Assembly: GCA_009776625.1 (NCBI GenBank)
Contig: WRNL01000018.1
Location: 1 to 16,424, forward strand
Length of the DNA: 16,424 bases
Source: Methanomassiliicoccaceae archaeon
GTDB lineage: Archaea > Thermoplasmatota > Thermoplasmata > Methanomassiliicoccales > Methanomethylophilaceae
Direction of reading: 5' to 3'
Shown: piece after piece, positions 7,689 through 14,768 of the stretch
How the letters are laid out: every line of letters begins with the position of its first letter
Numbering within the stretch: position 1 is the stretch's first letter
Notes under the pieces: model-generated
The model's input: only the letters and a program-made list of their open reading frames with translations
Told to the model about the DNA's origin: nothing
Database searches by the model: none
Translations under genes and position numbers: made by a program

Positions 7689-8924
7689 TTAATCCTTCTC
7701 CGGTTCTTGGTAGTCGATTGCTATCACGTCGAGCGTCAGCACGGCGCACCTCACGCCGAGCGCCTCGGAGAAGCTGGGCGCGGTCCTGCCCTCGTCCCCT
7801 GACACGAACTCCTTGACGTACGTCCCGGCTTCCGCGCACAGGGTCAGGTCGAACTCGTCGTCGCCCGCCATCTCCGCCTCGACCCACAGGACCCGCCTCC
7901 TCCTCACAAGGTCGGCACGCCTGTGCTCCACCCTGCGGGGGGTCCTCTGCTCGATGCAGACGCCCTCGAATGATAAGGCTACCCCATCTAGTCTTTCTTT
8001 ATTAACTTTACCCTCCGCCTTGACCCTCGCTCTGTATGTCTTGTCGGGCTCGGCGCCCTTGTACTCCTGCACGGCGGCGCGGGGGACGAAGCGCAGGCGG
8101 GAGAACCCGGCCAGGTCCGACCCGTTCGCCCTCCTCCCGAGCTCGTCGAGGTCGATGTCCCTGACCTTGGGGCTCCTCACCTCCAGCACGAAGGGCCTCC
8201 CGTCGCCCAGCATGCGGGCGTCTATGTCCTCCCGCCCCATGCCGTGGAACACGTGCCCCTCCCCGCCGGACATCTCCAGCGCTATGTCGCCGATGATCTC
8301 CTGCACGGAGGTCCAGTACATCTTGCCCGCGCCTTTGCAACGGGGGCACCCCTTGCCCTTGCAGGCCCTGCACGGCCAGATGGTCTGCGGTATCTCGCGG
8401 CTGTGCTTGAGGTACCTGCCGGCTATGAATATGGGGGCTATGTCCAGGGTCACGTCCGCGAACCTGGTGTCTATGCATGCCACGACCTGGGGGTTGACGA
8501 ACTCCGGCGGGCGGCCGACGAGGGGGAGGGCCAGCTTGCCGATCTCCCTGTTCAGCTCCGTCTTTATGGGCTCGGCGCAGTCGAGCCCGAACCGCTCCCA
8601 GATCGCCCTCTCCCTCTCGGCAATCTCCGGCTCCACCCGGGTGCCGACGAGGAAGTTGTCCGAGCGGACGGCGTTCACGCTCTCCGCCACGGCGGCGGCG
8701 AACCTGTCCAGTAGGTCGAAGACGCCCTCGCAGAGGCCGCAGGAGGCGGGCGCAGGGCATCCTTTCCCTGATTCGGCCAGCCCCTCCCTGATCATCCTGC
8801 CGCGCACGTCGTTGGTCATCGCCGCCCCGGCCTTCCCGAACATCCTCCCGAGGCAGCGGTCGCAGAGCCCGCAGGAGGCGGGGCCCTCCGCCTTTTCCAG
8901 AATATCGGATATCCAGCCTTCCAT
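7689..8924 (-). CDS. pus10: tRNA pseudouridine(54/55) synthase Pus10
   Basis: Archaeal Pus10 converts U55, and often U54, in the tRNA T-loop to pseudouridine. 411 aa. An N-terminal THUMP-containing accessory region carries Cys pairs typical of the family: Cys18, Cys21, Cys24 and Cys62, Cys65, plus a CRAC...CPRC zinc-ribbon-like pair (185-188, 193-196). The catalytic domain has GREDIDARMLG (230-240); the Asp just before ARML (Asp235) is the likely nucleophile. DGRPFVLEV follows, and the conserved RTPRRVEHRRADLV (328-340) precedes the C-terminal YVKEFVSGDEGRT. All key motifs are present, so an active enzyme is likely. It is separated by 9 nt from the KH gene upstream and ends 1 nt before the L21e start. 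Confidence 0.95.
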   Translation of the reverse strand: MEGWISDILEKAEGPASCGLCDRCLGRMFGKAGAAMTNDVRGRMIREGLAESGKGCPAPASCGLCEGVFDLLDRFAAAVAESVNAVRSDNFLVGTRVEPEIAERERAIWERFGLDCAEPIKTELNREIGKLALPLVGRPPEFVNPQVVACIDTRFADVTLDIAPIFIAGRYLKHSREIPQTIWPCRACKGKGCPRCKGAGKMYWTSVQEIIGDIALEMSGGEGHVFHGMGREDIDARMLGDGRPFVLEVRSPKVRDIDLDELGRRANGSDLAGFSRLRFVPRAAVQEYKGAEPDKTYRARVKAEGKVNKERLDGVALSFEGVCIEQRTPRRVEHRRADLVRRRRVLWVEAEMAGDDEFDLTLCAEAGTYVKEFVSGDEGRTAPSFSEALGVRCAVLTLDVIAIDYQEPEKD

Positions 8925-8933
8925 GGCGCCGCC

Positions 8934-9479
8934 TCACAGGTCGAAGCCCATCTCGGCTATCCTGAGCCTCGGGCGCTGGCTCTCCAGGTAGTGGTAAACT
9001 GTCGCATGCTCGCTCCCGTTCAGGATGAGCTCCACCGCGTGCTTCGCGACGGGCAGGCTCACGGAGTTCCCTATCAGGGACACGGTGTTCCCGTACACCG
9101 ACATGTAGCAGCCGGTGAGCTCCTCTATTATCCTCCGGGTCTTCCCCCCGGTGCCTATGAGCCTCCCCCTGACCCTCCCCAGCTGGTTCGGCTTGTTGCC
9201 GGCCACCTCCTTCAGGTCTATCGTTTCGAAGTACTCGTCGTCCTCGAAGAGCCGCACCGCCCTGTCGGGGTTGAACCCCCTGCCCACGGCCCTTATCACG
9301 TCCATGATCATGAGTGCCATCAGCGGGTCCGTACCCTCGGCCTCCTCGTTGAACGTGACCAGCCCCTCGGCGTCCACGTCCAGGCGTATGCCGGACGTCT
9401 TCTCCAACTCCCTCTTCGTCTCGCCGCCCCTCCCTATGAGCGTGCCGACGCGGTCGCTCGGTATCTTCACGGCCCTCAT
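8934..9479 (-). CDS. two-KH-domain RNA-binding protein (Dim2/Pno1-like)
   Basis: 181 aa with two KH domains. The first carries IGRGG (15-19) inside VGTLIGRGGETKRELE; the second carries IGTGG (108-112) inside RGRLIGTGGKTRRIIEE, with GNTVSLIG after it. The C-terminal GSEHATVYHYLE (155-166) is typical of the archaeal relatives of eukaryotic Pno1/Dim2, which bind pre-rRNA near the small-subunit 3' end and help recruit Dim1. Here the gene follows rio1 with an ATGA overlap and lies in the operon that ends in the Dim1 homologue, which fits that role. The function is inferred from the family and neighbours. Confidence 0.93.
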   Translation of the reverse strand: MRAVKIPSDRVGTLIGRGGETKRELEKTSGIRLDVDAEGLVTFNEEAEGTDPLMALMIMDVIRAVGRGFNPDRAVRLFEDDEYFETIDLKEVAGNKPNQLGRVRGRLIGTGGKTRRIIEELTGCYMSVYGNTVSLIGNSVSLPVAKHAVELILNGSEHATVYHYLESQRPRLRIAEMGFDL

Positions 9480-10288
9480 ACGTCCTCGTCCTCCTCTTCG
9501 TCGTCCGACCCGTTCAGGGTCTCGTCCATGATCTTGTCGGGGTCTATCACGTCCGCCCCCCTGTTCCTGAAGAAACGGTTGACGTTCGCGATGTCCCTTG
9601 CCAATAGGTCCTTGGCGTTGAAAAAGTCATTGGCCATGGCCTGCCCGCAGTCGATCAGTATGGGCTGGCCGTCCCATACCAGCACGTTGTACTCGCTGAG
9701 GTCCCCGTGGACGAGGCGCGCGTCCCTCCAGCCGTCGATGATGAAGGACAGGACCTCGTCGTACATCTCGGTGGGGTCGTCGAGGGCGACGTCCTTGAGC
9801 TGGGGGGCGGGGCCGCTCTCGTCCCCTATGTACTCCATGAGGAGGCAGTTCTTGTCGAAGGTCACTGGCTCCGGCACCGGCAGCCCGGCGTCGGCGTACC
9901 TCTTGAGGTTCTTGAACTCCTTGTTGGTCCAGGCGTAGATCAGCTTCCACCTGTTCCCTCCCACGCCCTTGAACCGCGGGTCGCCCTCGATGTACCTCCC
10001 GACGTTCTTGAACGTCGAGGTGGACGTCCTGAAGATTTTGAGCGCCAGCGGCTCCCCGTCGGGGTCTGTGGCGAAGAACACGTTGCCCTCCTTCCCGGTG
10101 GAGATGGGGTACTGCACCGTGTCGATGAAGCCTCCCTTCATGAAGTCGTAGAGGGTCATGAGGGTCTTCCTGTCGAAGACCTCGCCGTCAGTCTGGCGCT
10201 CGTCGCCCGTCCGGTTGGTCTTCAGGGCGTCGACGCGCTGTTCCAAGTAGGAGAATTTCTCGTCGTAGGATGGCAGCCCGAACACCAC
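9476..10288 (-). CDS. rio1: RIO1-type serine protein kinase/ATPase
   Basis: 270 aa, Rio1 family. In eukaryotes and archaea it acts in late small-subunit maturation, mostly as an ATPase switch. Motifs: ATP-binding loop STGKEGNVF (63-71), catalytic Lys84 (LALKIF), hinge MEYIG (151-155), catalytic loop HGDLSEYN (194-201) with Asp196, and metal-binding IDCGQA (212-217) with Asp213. STGKEGNVF and IDCGQA are diagnostic of Rio1 rather than Rio2. The C-terminus is a strongly acidic tail (about 261-269), possibly a contact site for basic partners. The start is GTG; no good internal ATG precedes the kinase domain, and the GTG is 3 nt after the aIF1A stop. An adjacent in-frame GTG one codon later is an equal alternative. 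Confidence 0.95.
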   Translation of the reverse strand: MVFGLPSYDEKFSYLEQRVDALKTNRTGDERQTDGEVFDRKTLMTLYDFMKGGFIDTVQYPISTGKEGNVFFATDPDGEPLALKIFRTSTSTFKNVGRYIEGDPRFKGVGGNRWKLIYAWTNKEFKNLKRYADAGLPVPEPVTFDKNCLLMEYIGDESGPAPQLKDVALDDPTEMYDEVLSFIIDGWRDARLVHGDLSEYNVLVWDGQPILIDCGQAMANDFFNAKDLLARDIANVNRFFRNRGADVIDPDKIMDETLNGSDDEEEDEDV

Positions 10289-10291
10289 CGC

Positions 10292-10621
10292 TCAAAAGAC
10301 GTCCAAGGCCGCCGGCACTTTCCCCTTCTTGCTGAGGTTCACCGCCTGGGTCCTGGTGTACCTGAACCTCACGTCGCACTTGTCCGGCTGGAAGTCCCAC
10401 AGAGCGACGACGAGCAGGTCGCCCTCGCGTATCCACATCCTCTTCTTGATCTTGCCCGGGATGCGGCCCATCCTGGACACCCCGTCCTCGCACATCACCT
10501 TTATCTTGGACGCGCCGAGCAGCTGGTCGGCTATCCCGAACATCTCCCCCTCCTTTATGTTCGGCATACGTACACGTGATACGTCCTCCTCTGTGCTCTC
10601 GAACGGTCCTTCTGTGGGCAT
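10292..10621 (-). CDS. eif1A: translation initiation factor aIF1A
   Basis: 109 aa from the preferred start. It binds the A-site of the small subunit during initiation. The OB-fold core shows the family's LGASKIKV, GRIPGKIKKRMWIREGD and DVRFRYTRTQ segments, and the tail is short. The first gene of the eight-gene operon. An in-frame ATG exists 18 nt upstream at 10639, but the TATA box at 10658-10664 predicts a transcript start near 10636, which would exclude it. GGAG lies 8 nt before the ATG at 10621, so I prefer that start (MPTEGP). Rio1 follows after 3 nt. Coupling of aIF1A with rio1 and a KH protein is common in archaea. Confidence 0.96.
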   Translation of the reverse strand: MPTEGPFESTEEDVSRVRMPNIKEGEMFGIADQLLGASKIKVMCEDGVSRMGRIPGKIKKRMWIREGDLLVVALWDFQPDKCDVRFRYTRTQAVNLSKKGKVPAALDVF

Positions 10622-10936
10622 TTGACGAACTCCGTACATCCACGTAACATTACACTCTTTTAAATGTTATCCCATGTGCATGCTCAGATGGTCCTCTCGG
10701 ACTTCACTGCAGGCGGGGGGCAGGGCGGGGCTCTCTCGCCGACGGTTCGATGACTTTCCTGGGCGCAGATACTGTCAACAGCCACTTCCGGCTCCCGGCG
10801 ACACCGACCATGCTGCGCATGGGCTGGCGGCGGCGGGGCATCCGATTCAGGCACAGGATGTTTGTTGTGTGCACCGACTATTCAAGATGGCATTGATGCG
10901 AAATAAGATAACCTTTGAAACGAATAAGGAAAGAGA
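10622..10936. other. intergenic stretch at the boundary of the restriction module
   Basis: It holds the aIF1A promoter at its left end. Positions about 10675-10880 are GC-rich, like the host, with no credible gene; the plus-strand ORF beginning at 10674 has no start signal and no family resemblance. From about 10880 the sequence turns abruptly AT-rich, like the restriction gene that follows. No integrase, terminal repeat or tRNA duplication was seen. Confidence 0.5.
10655..10668 (-). promoter_or_regulatory. TATA box of the aIF1A-rsmA operon
   Basis: The minus strand reads CATTTAAAAGAG, centred at about 10662. The predicted transcript start near 10636 gives a leader of about 15 nt containing GGAG before the ATG at 10621. 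It is the only good promoter seen for the eight genes downstream. Confidence 0.6.
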
Positions 10937-12064
10937 ATGACGTATCAATCTGTGGATAAAATCCAAAATGCGATGGCAGAAGAAGTTTTTGCCCACACAA
11001 AAGATTCGAAGAAAGCTGCAGGGCGTGCTCTTGGAACACTTGTAGAAATAATTACGTACTACGTCATAAAAAGTTGGAAAATGGACGAGAACATCTCTAT
11101 TGAAACCCGATTGGCAGAATATGGGAACGAGGAAATAACCCATAATGTGGAGTTCTCGTTGCATCCGGTTAGGAACACATACAGAATAGAAAAAATGTCA
11201 ACACGGGCATTGACGCCAAGAGCGATATTCAGAGAATTGGAAACGTTCGACAATTTCGTTCCAGAGTGGTATAATCTGATCCCCAACAGAATAATCGACA
11301 ACGATATCGTCAGGAATGCCTGTAAGATTGGAACAAGTCGGCATACAAACTTAATATGTAACTTAAAAATCGAGGGGGGTTTCTGCTCGGTCTTTGTCAG
11401 TGAACAGGAGAAACATCCATTTGCTATGATAGAGTGTAAAAGAGTGGGGGTCGAAGAGGGAATGAAGAAGGGGCCACAAACCATCGAGAAAGCTAAGCAG
11501 GGGGCATATGTGGCACGTTCTGTCTCTTCTCTTCAGAAGATAAGAACCCATGATGGCGTGCCTCAGGGGATAGTATATTTTTCGAAGAACAAGTATAAAA
11601 CAAACGACTACGATCTTCTGCTCGAGGAGATAATCTCATCCTCGGAATACGACTTGTATAAGGACTTCACGCTCACAGTAGGTGTCGTGAGCAATCACGG
11701 CAATTGGTTCACATCGGAGAACCAGAACAAGGAAATGAAAGTCCTTGCGCAGTCATATGATTGGTTGCTGTTTCTAACAGATCATGGACTTTCTGACTTC
11801 ATAAATACGTTTATCTTGAATCCAGCAGAAGAAAATATGCATGTCAGAGAAGCATTCTTATGTAGCTATACCAAAAACAAGAAAATAAACCAGTTTACAA
11901 AGGTCCGGATGAACCAGGGCGCTCATCTCAGGTTAGTTGATTATTTCAATGACAACAAGAGTGATGTAGAAAAATGGTTCAGTATAATATCTCCACAGGC
12001 TGGAGTCATGGGGGATCTCCGCAACGATCTTTTAAAATTATCTTCAAAAAGGTGGACAGAGTGA
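10937..12064 (+). CDS. putative type II restriction endonuclease, PD-(D/E)XK fold
   Basis: 375 aa; the exact family is not recognised. Features suggest a PD-(D/E)XK nuclease: an early helix with a Glu (Glu37 in LGTLVEII), a beta-hairpin region (about 138-165), then FAMIECKR (162-169) with the E-x-K pair Glu166/Lys168. A Lys/Gly/Gln-rich helix (GPQTIEKAKQGAYVA, 179-193) follows, as in several type II enzymes. The Asp expected on the preceding strand is not obvious; the strand reads TNLICNL. The gene is visibly AT-rich against its GC-rich surroundings, which suggests recent transfer. It overlaps the next gene, an adenine methyltransferase, by 4 nt (GTGA), supporting a restriction-modification pair. 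The start has only a weak purine-rich leader (AAGGAAAG). A phage or other mobile-element nuclease is the main alternative. Confidence 0.72.
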   Translation: MTYQSVDKIQNAMAEEVFAHTKDSKKAAGRALGTLVEIITYYVIKSWKMDENISIETRLAEYGNEEITHNVEFSLHPVRNTYRIEKMSTRALTPRAIFRELETFDNFVPEWYNLIPNRIIDNDIVRNACKIGTSRHTNLICNLKIEGGFCSVFVSEQEKHPFAMIECKRVGVEEGMKKGPQTIEKAKQGAYVARSVSSLQKIRTHDGVPQGIVYFSKNKYKTNDYDLLLEEIISSSEYDLYKDFTLTVGVVSNHGNWFTSENQNKEMKVLAQSYDWLLFLTDHGLSDFINTFILNPAEENMHVREAFLCSYTKNKKINQFTKVRMNQGAHLRLVDYFNDNKSDVEKWFSIISPQAGVMGDLRNDLLKLSSKRWTE

Positions 12065-12678
12065 CAGCGGGAAGGAACATAATAAGCAGGAACAAGGAAT
12101 GGTGCACGCCGCAGAAATACGTGGCGGCGGTGAGGGAAGTGTTCGGCGGGGGGATAGCCCTGGACCCGTGCTCGAACCCCCATTCCGTGGTCGGCGCGAA
12201 GGTCGAGTACATGTTCCCTCAGAACGACGGCCTGAGGGACAGCTGGAACTACCCCAACGTGTATGTGAACCCCCCTTACGGGATAGACAAGGAGAACGGT
12301 TCCTCGATAAAAGACTGGATAAAGAGGTGTGCGGATGCTCACGAGATGCACGGTTCCGAAGTCATCGCGCTGATCCCGGTTGCCGTCAACACGAGCCACT
12401 GGAAACAGCACGTTTTCGGAAGGGCGCAGATGATATGTTTCTTGGGGGACACGAGGCTCAAGTTCTTAGAGAACGGCTCTGAAGGGGAAAAGGGCGCCCC
12501 GATGGCGTGCGCCATGGTCTATTGGGGGCGCGACCCCGAAAAGTTCTACGAGGTGTTCATCGGGCATGGGGCGGTCGTTAGCGTCGGGCATCTGAACAAG
12601 CCGTACAGGCAGAGGAGCCTGTCCTCGTACCCCGACGACGCGGGGCAAGCCGAGCAGCCATACGACGTCGCGCACTGA
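12061..12678 (+). CDS. Dam-family DNA N6-adenine methyltransferase
   Basis: 205 aa from the preferred start, of the phage-type N-6-adenine methyltransferase family. It transfers methyl from S-adenosylmethionine to adenine in DNA, here presumably protecting the sites cut by the upstream nuclease. Motifs: NKEWCTP (11-17), typical of the family start; LDPCSN (34-39); catalytic motif IV as VNPPYG (69-74); and GAPMACAMVYWG (145-156). The ORF is open from 11974, but the first 29 codons lie inside the nuclease gene and look unlike the family. GTG at 12061 overlaps the nuclease stop as GTGA and follows GGTGG by 5 nt; GTG at 12052 is an alternative. Base composition is GC-rich like the host, unlike its partner. 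Target sequence unknown; GATC is possible for the family but not shown. Confidence 0.88.
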   Translation: MTAGRNIISRNKEWCTPQKYVAAVREVFGGGIALDPCSNPHSVVGAKVEYMFPQNDGLRDSWNYPNVYVNPPYGIDKENGSSIKDWIKRCADAHEMHGSEVIALIPVAVNTSHWKQHVFGRAQMICFLGDTRLKFLENGSEGEKGAPMACAMVYWGRDPEKFYEVFIGHGAVVSVGHLNKPYRQRSLSSYPDDAGQAEQPYDVAH

Positions 12679-12685
12679 CACAAAC

Positions 12686-12693
12686 TATTTTAA
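12686..12693 (+). promoter_or_regulatory. TATA box of tRNA-Glu
   Basis: TATTTTAA lies in an AT-rich gap, centred about 27 nt upstream of the first base of the tRNA. That is the expected distance for transcription starting at or near the mature 5' end. Confidence 0.6.
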
Positions 12694-12716
12694 CCCTATC
12701 AATAATCGGCGCAGTA

Positions 12717-12789
12717 GCTCTGATAGTGTAGCGGCCAATCATCCTGCCCTTTCGAGGCTGAGACCCGGGTTCGAATCCCGGTCAGAGCA
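12717..12789 (+). tRNA. tRNA-Glu (anticodon UUC)
   Basis: A full cloverleaf of 73 nt. The acceptor GCTCTGA pairs with TCAGAGC, with discriminator A at 12789. The D-arm stem is GTG/CAT with GG in the loop. The anticodon loop CTTTCGA (12749-12755) gives UUC. The T-arm is CCGGG/CCCGG with loop TTCGAAT. The variable loop has 4 nt, as usual for tRNA-Glu. The CCA end is not encoded, and there is no intron. The anticodon stem CTGCC/GGCTG has one U-U mismatch (second pair), which is unusual. The 3' end is 8 nt from the stop of the convergent HAD-like gene. Confidence 0.94.
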
Positions 12790-12797
12790 CCTGCAAC

Positions 12798-13904
12798 TCA
12801 CGGCCTCAGCAGCTTCTTGCGGTATGCGTCGCTCTTCTTCGCGATCTCGTCCGTGTTGTCCCGGGTGACGATGTGCACCTCGGGCAGCTTCTTGGGGTTG
12901 GACGCCAGCATCGCCTTCATCAGGTACGGGTCGGAGAAGTCCTTCCTCTCCAGCCTCTCCCTGGTCCAGTCCCCCACGAGGTCGAACACCGCCTCTATCC
13001 CCTCGTTGTAGAACTCCTGGGCGAGCACCGCCGCCACCGTGCAGTCCCTGGACATCACCGCGACGTTCGACTTCCTGACGGCGAAGTCGCAGCCGTTGAA
13101 GGACATCGCCAGGCCGCCCCTGTCCTGTATCGTGTCCAGGGCGTGTATGTCCGTTATGTCCCCCCCGATGAAGGCGGTGCCCTCGAAGTCTATCTCCGTC
13201 CTCTTCCTCAGGTCTATGAGGAAGTACGCCTTCTCGTTGGCCCCCACCGCCCTCATGTCCCTCATGATCGTCGAGGCCTGCAGCTCCCTGAGCCTCACGT
13301 TGAATATCTCGTCGAGGGCCCTTATCATGTCCACCTCGTCCTGCTGGAGCTTCACGGGGACGTCGAGCTCGTACTCCTGCAGCGGCATCCTCAGGCCGGT
13401 GACCGTGCGCGCCATCTCCCTGACCGCCTTCGCGTCCTCCTTGCTCATCCTGCAGTCGTCGAAGGACAGGTTGGTGAAGTCCGCCATGGCGGCGGGGAAG
13501 CCGACCGCCTCGCAGACGCTCAGGACGTTGTGCTCGTACGAGGTCGTGGTCATGAACGTCGGCATGGTCTCCATCAGGTGCCCCATCACCCTCTTCGCCT
13601 CGGGCATCGGTTTCAGCGACTCGCTGCAGTGCCTCATCGCGGCGTAGTCGGTGATGCCGAACGCCTTCAGGAACGGCGCTATGAACCTCATCACGTTCCC
13701 GGAGCGCCCGTCCGACCTGTTCAGGACGTAGGCCACGACGTCGTCGTACCTCGCCACGAGGTCGTAGAACCTGTCCCCTTTGGATATGAACCTCTGGCAC
13801 AGGTCCCTGGCGCTGTTGTTGTGCTGGAGGAACCCCTTGCAGCTGCACACGACCTGCTTGTCGTTGGTGAGCCCGCTCTCGGCGAGGGGGTCGTACTCGT
13901 TCAT
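12798..13904 (-). CDS. HAD-like protein related to the EhaR family
   Basis: 368 aa. It resembles the archaeal HAD-type proteins annotated as energy-converting hydrogenase A subunit R; this is from memory of the family pattern. Shared features: a segment GDRFYDLVARYDDV (43-56), TTSYEHN (120-126, in the place of HAD motif II), and IGGDITDIHAL (246-256, motif IV, with Asp249 and Asp252). At motif I, where a DxxG nucleophile is expected, this protein reads CSCKG (20-24), so the Asp appears to be replaced by Ser21. If so it may bind ligand without phosphatase activity. Ten scattered Cys residues are seen (several near 20-36 and 93). It starts within the last codon of the formyltransferase gene (ATGA overlap). 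No hydrogenase genes are visible nearby, so a link to Eha is doubtful. Confidence 0.7.
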   Translation of the reverse strand: MNEYDPLAESGLTNDKQVVCSCKGFLQHNNSARDLCQRFISKGDRFYDLVARYDDVVAYVLNRSDGRSGNVMRFIAPFLKAFGITDYAAMRHCSESLKPMPEAKRVMGHLMETMPTFMTTTSYEHNVLSVCEAVGFPAAMADFTNLSFDDCRMSKEDAKAVREMARTVTGLRMPLQEYELDVPVKLQQDEVDMIRALDEIFNVRLRELQASTIMRDMRAVGANEKAYFLIDLRKRTEIDFEGTAFIGGDITDIHALDTIQDRGGLAMSFNGCDFAVRKSNVAVMSRDCTVAAVLAQEFYNEGIEAVFDLVGDWTRERLERKDFSDPYLMKAMLASNPKKLPEVHIVTRDNTDEIAKKSDAYRKKLLRP

Positions 13905-14731
13905 GGCCGGCACCCCAGCGCGGCCTCCACCTCGGGGGTGAGGTCGTAGGGCGCATCCAGCGCCCTGCCCCCCTCCATGAGCCTCTTGCCCTCTATCCGC
14001 ACCCTGCCGGAGGCGAACAGCCCTATCGTGGACACGATCAGCGGGAGCTCGCGCCGCGCCCCCTCCTCCCTGATCCTCCTGAACAGCGGCTCCTCCGCCC
14101 CCTCCTCCCTGATCACGTCGTCGAGCGACGTGGCGGCGGCCTTCTCCTCGAGGTCCCCCCAGAGGTCGTCGTACGCCCCCCCTCTGATGGGGAACCCGCA
14201 GTAGGTGAGCGCCGCGCCCCTGTCCCAGTCCTCGGTGCACAGGTGGATCATCGCGCCGTGCCTGTCGGCCCCGCCCCTGATCACCGACCATATGGCCTCC
14301 TCCCATGTCCCCTTCGGCCCGTCGGGGAGCGCCGGGTGGAGGTTGACCATGTCGTACTCCCTGCAAGTCTCGTCGTCCATCCACAGCATGTACCCAGCGA
14401 GCACGCCGAGGTCGAAGCCGTAGCCACGGGTGAGCTCCCTGAGCCTCTTGCCGTACTCGTCCCTCCACGTCGCCTCGTCGCTCGCCCTGAGGCCGGGGAG
14501 GAACCCCTTCCATGACAGCCTCACCAGGGGTATGCCGTAGCCCTCGACCATGTCGAAGAACATCTGCCTCTGCTCCTTCCTGGGGTTGGGCTCCTCCTCG
14601 TTGTCCCAATTGCAGAACACGAAGGAGACGTCGACGTCCAGCGACCCGTCCGCCCTCCCGTCCATGACGGTCTTCAAGAGGTTCCTGGAACCCGGACCCC
14701 TTCCTGTGGAGAACCACCCCAGCCTGAGCAT
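13901..14731 (-). CDS. formyltransferase-fold protein (PurN/Fmt-like)
   Basis: 276 aa with the formyl transferase core fold. The N-terminal strand and glycine loop (GWFSTGRGPGSRNLL, 5-19) take the place of the nucleotide or substrate loop. The LAGYMLWM segment (111-118) matches the strand before the active site. NLHPALP (130-136) carries the catalytic Asn130 and His132, and DWDRG (168-172) the Asp170; together these form the Asn-His-Asp triad of GAR and Met-tRNA formyltransferases. Thus it probably transfers a formyl group from a folate-type or similar carrier, but the substrate is unknown. The C-terminal 90 residues do not match PurN as I know it. It lies 37 nt after archease and is coupled to the HAD-like gene by an ATGA overlap, suggesting joint function. 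Confidence 0.8.
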   Translation of the reverse strand: MLRLGWFSTGRGPGSRNLLKTVMDGRADGSLDVDVSFVFCNWDNEEEPNPRKEQRQMFFDMVEGYGIPLVRLSWKGFLPGLRASDEATWRDEYGKRLRELTRGYGFDLGVLAGYMLWMDDETCREYDMVNLHPALPDGPKGTWEEAIWSVIRGGADRHGAMIHLCTEDWDRGAALTYCGFPIRGGAYDDLWGDLEEKAAATSLDDVIREEGAEEPLFRRIREEGARRELPLIVSTIGLFASGRVRIEGKRLMEGGRALDAPYDLTPEVEAALGCRP

Positions 14732-14759
14732 GATATCATTCGACCTAAAGGGGTGGCAG

Positions 14760-14767
14760 TATATTTG
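14760..14767 (-). promoter_or_regulatory. possible TATA box for the formyltransferase gene
   Basis: The minus strand reads CAAATATACTG between the archease stop and the next start, centred about 32 nt before the ATG at 14731. It would allow this pair to be transcribed apart from archease, although read-through from archease is also possible across 37 nt. Confidence 0.4.
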
Positions 14768-14768
14768 A

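Noticed and set aside
10743..10752. Possible tRNA-derived attachment site (GGTTCGA) left of the restriction module
   Set aside because: Only 7 bases match the T-loop of the tRNA-Glu gene. That is too short, and it does not extend to the tRNA 3' end. No integrase is present.
10674..10940. Small plus-strand ORF of 88 codons upstream of the nuclease
   Set aside because: There is no Shine-Dalgarno and no promoter at the right distance. The composition switches midway, and the product has no coherent hydrophobic or helical pattern.
12798..14717. Single fused ORF of 639 codons covering the HAD-like and formyltransferase genes
   Set aside because: The upstream half is a wrong-frame reading of the formyltransferase gene. 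The two proteins are in different frames with an ATGA overlap.
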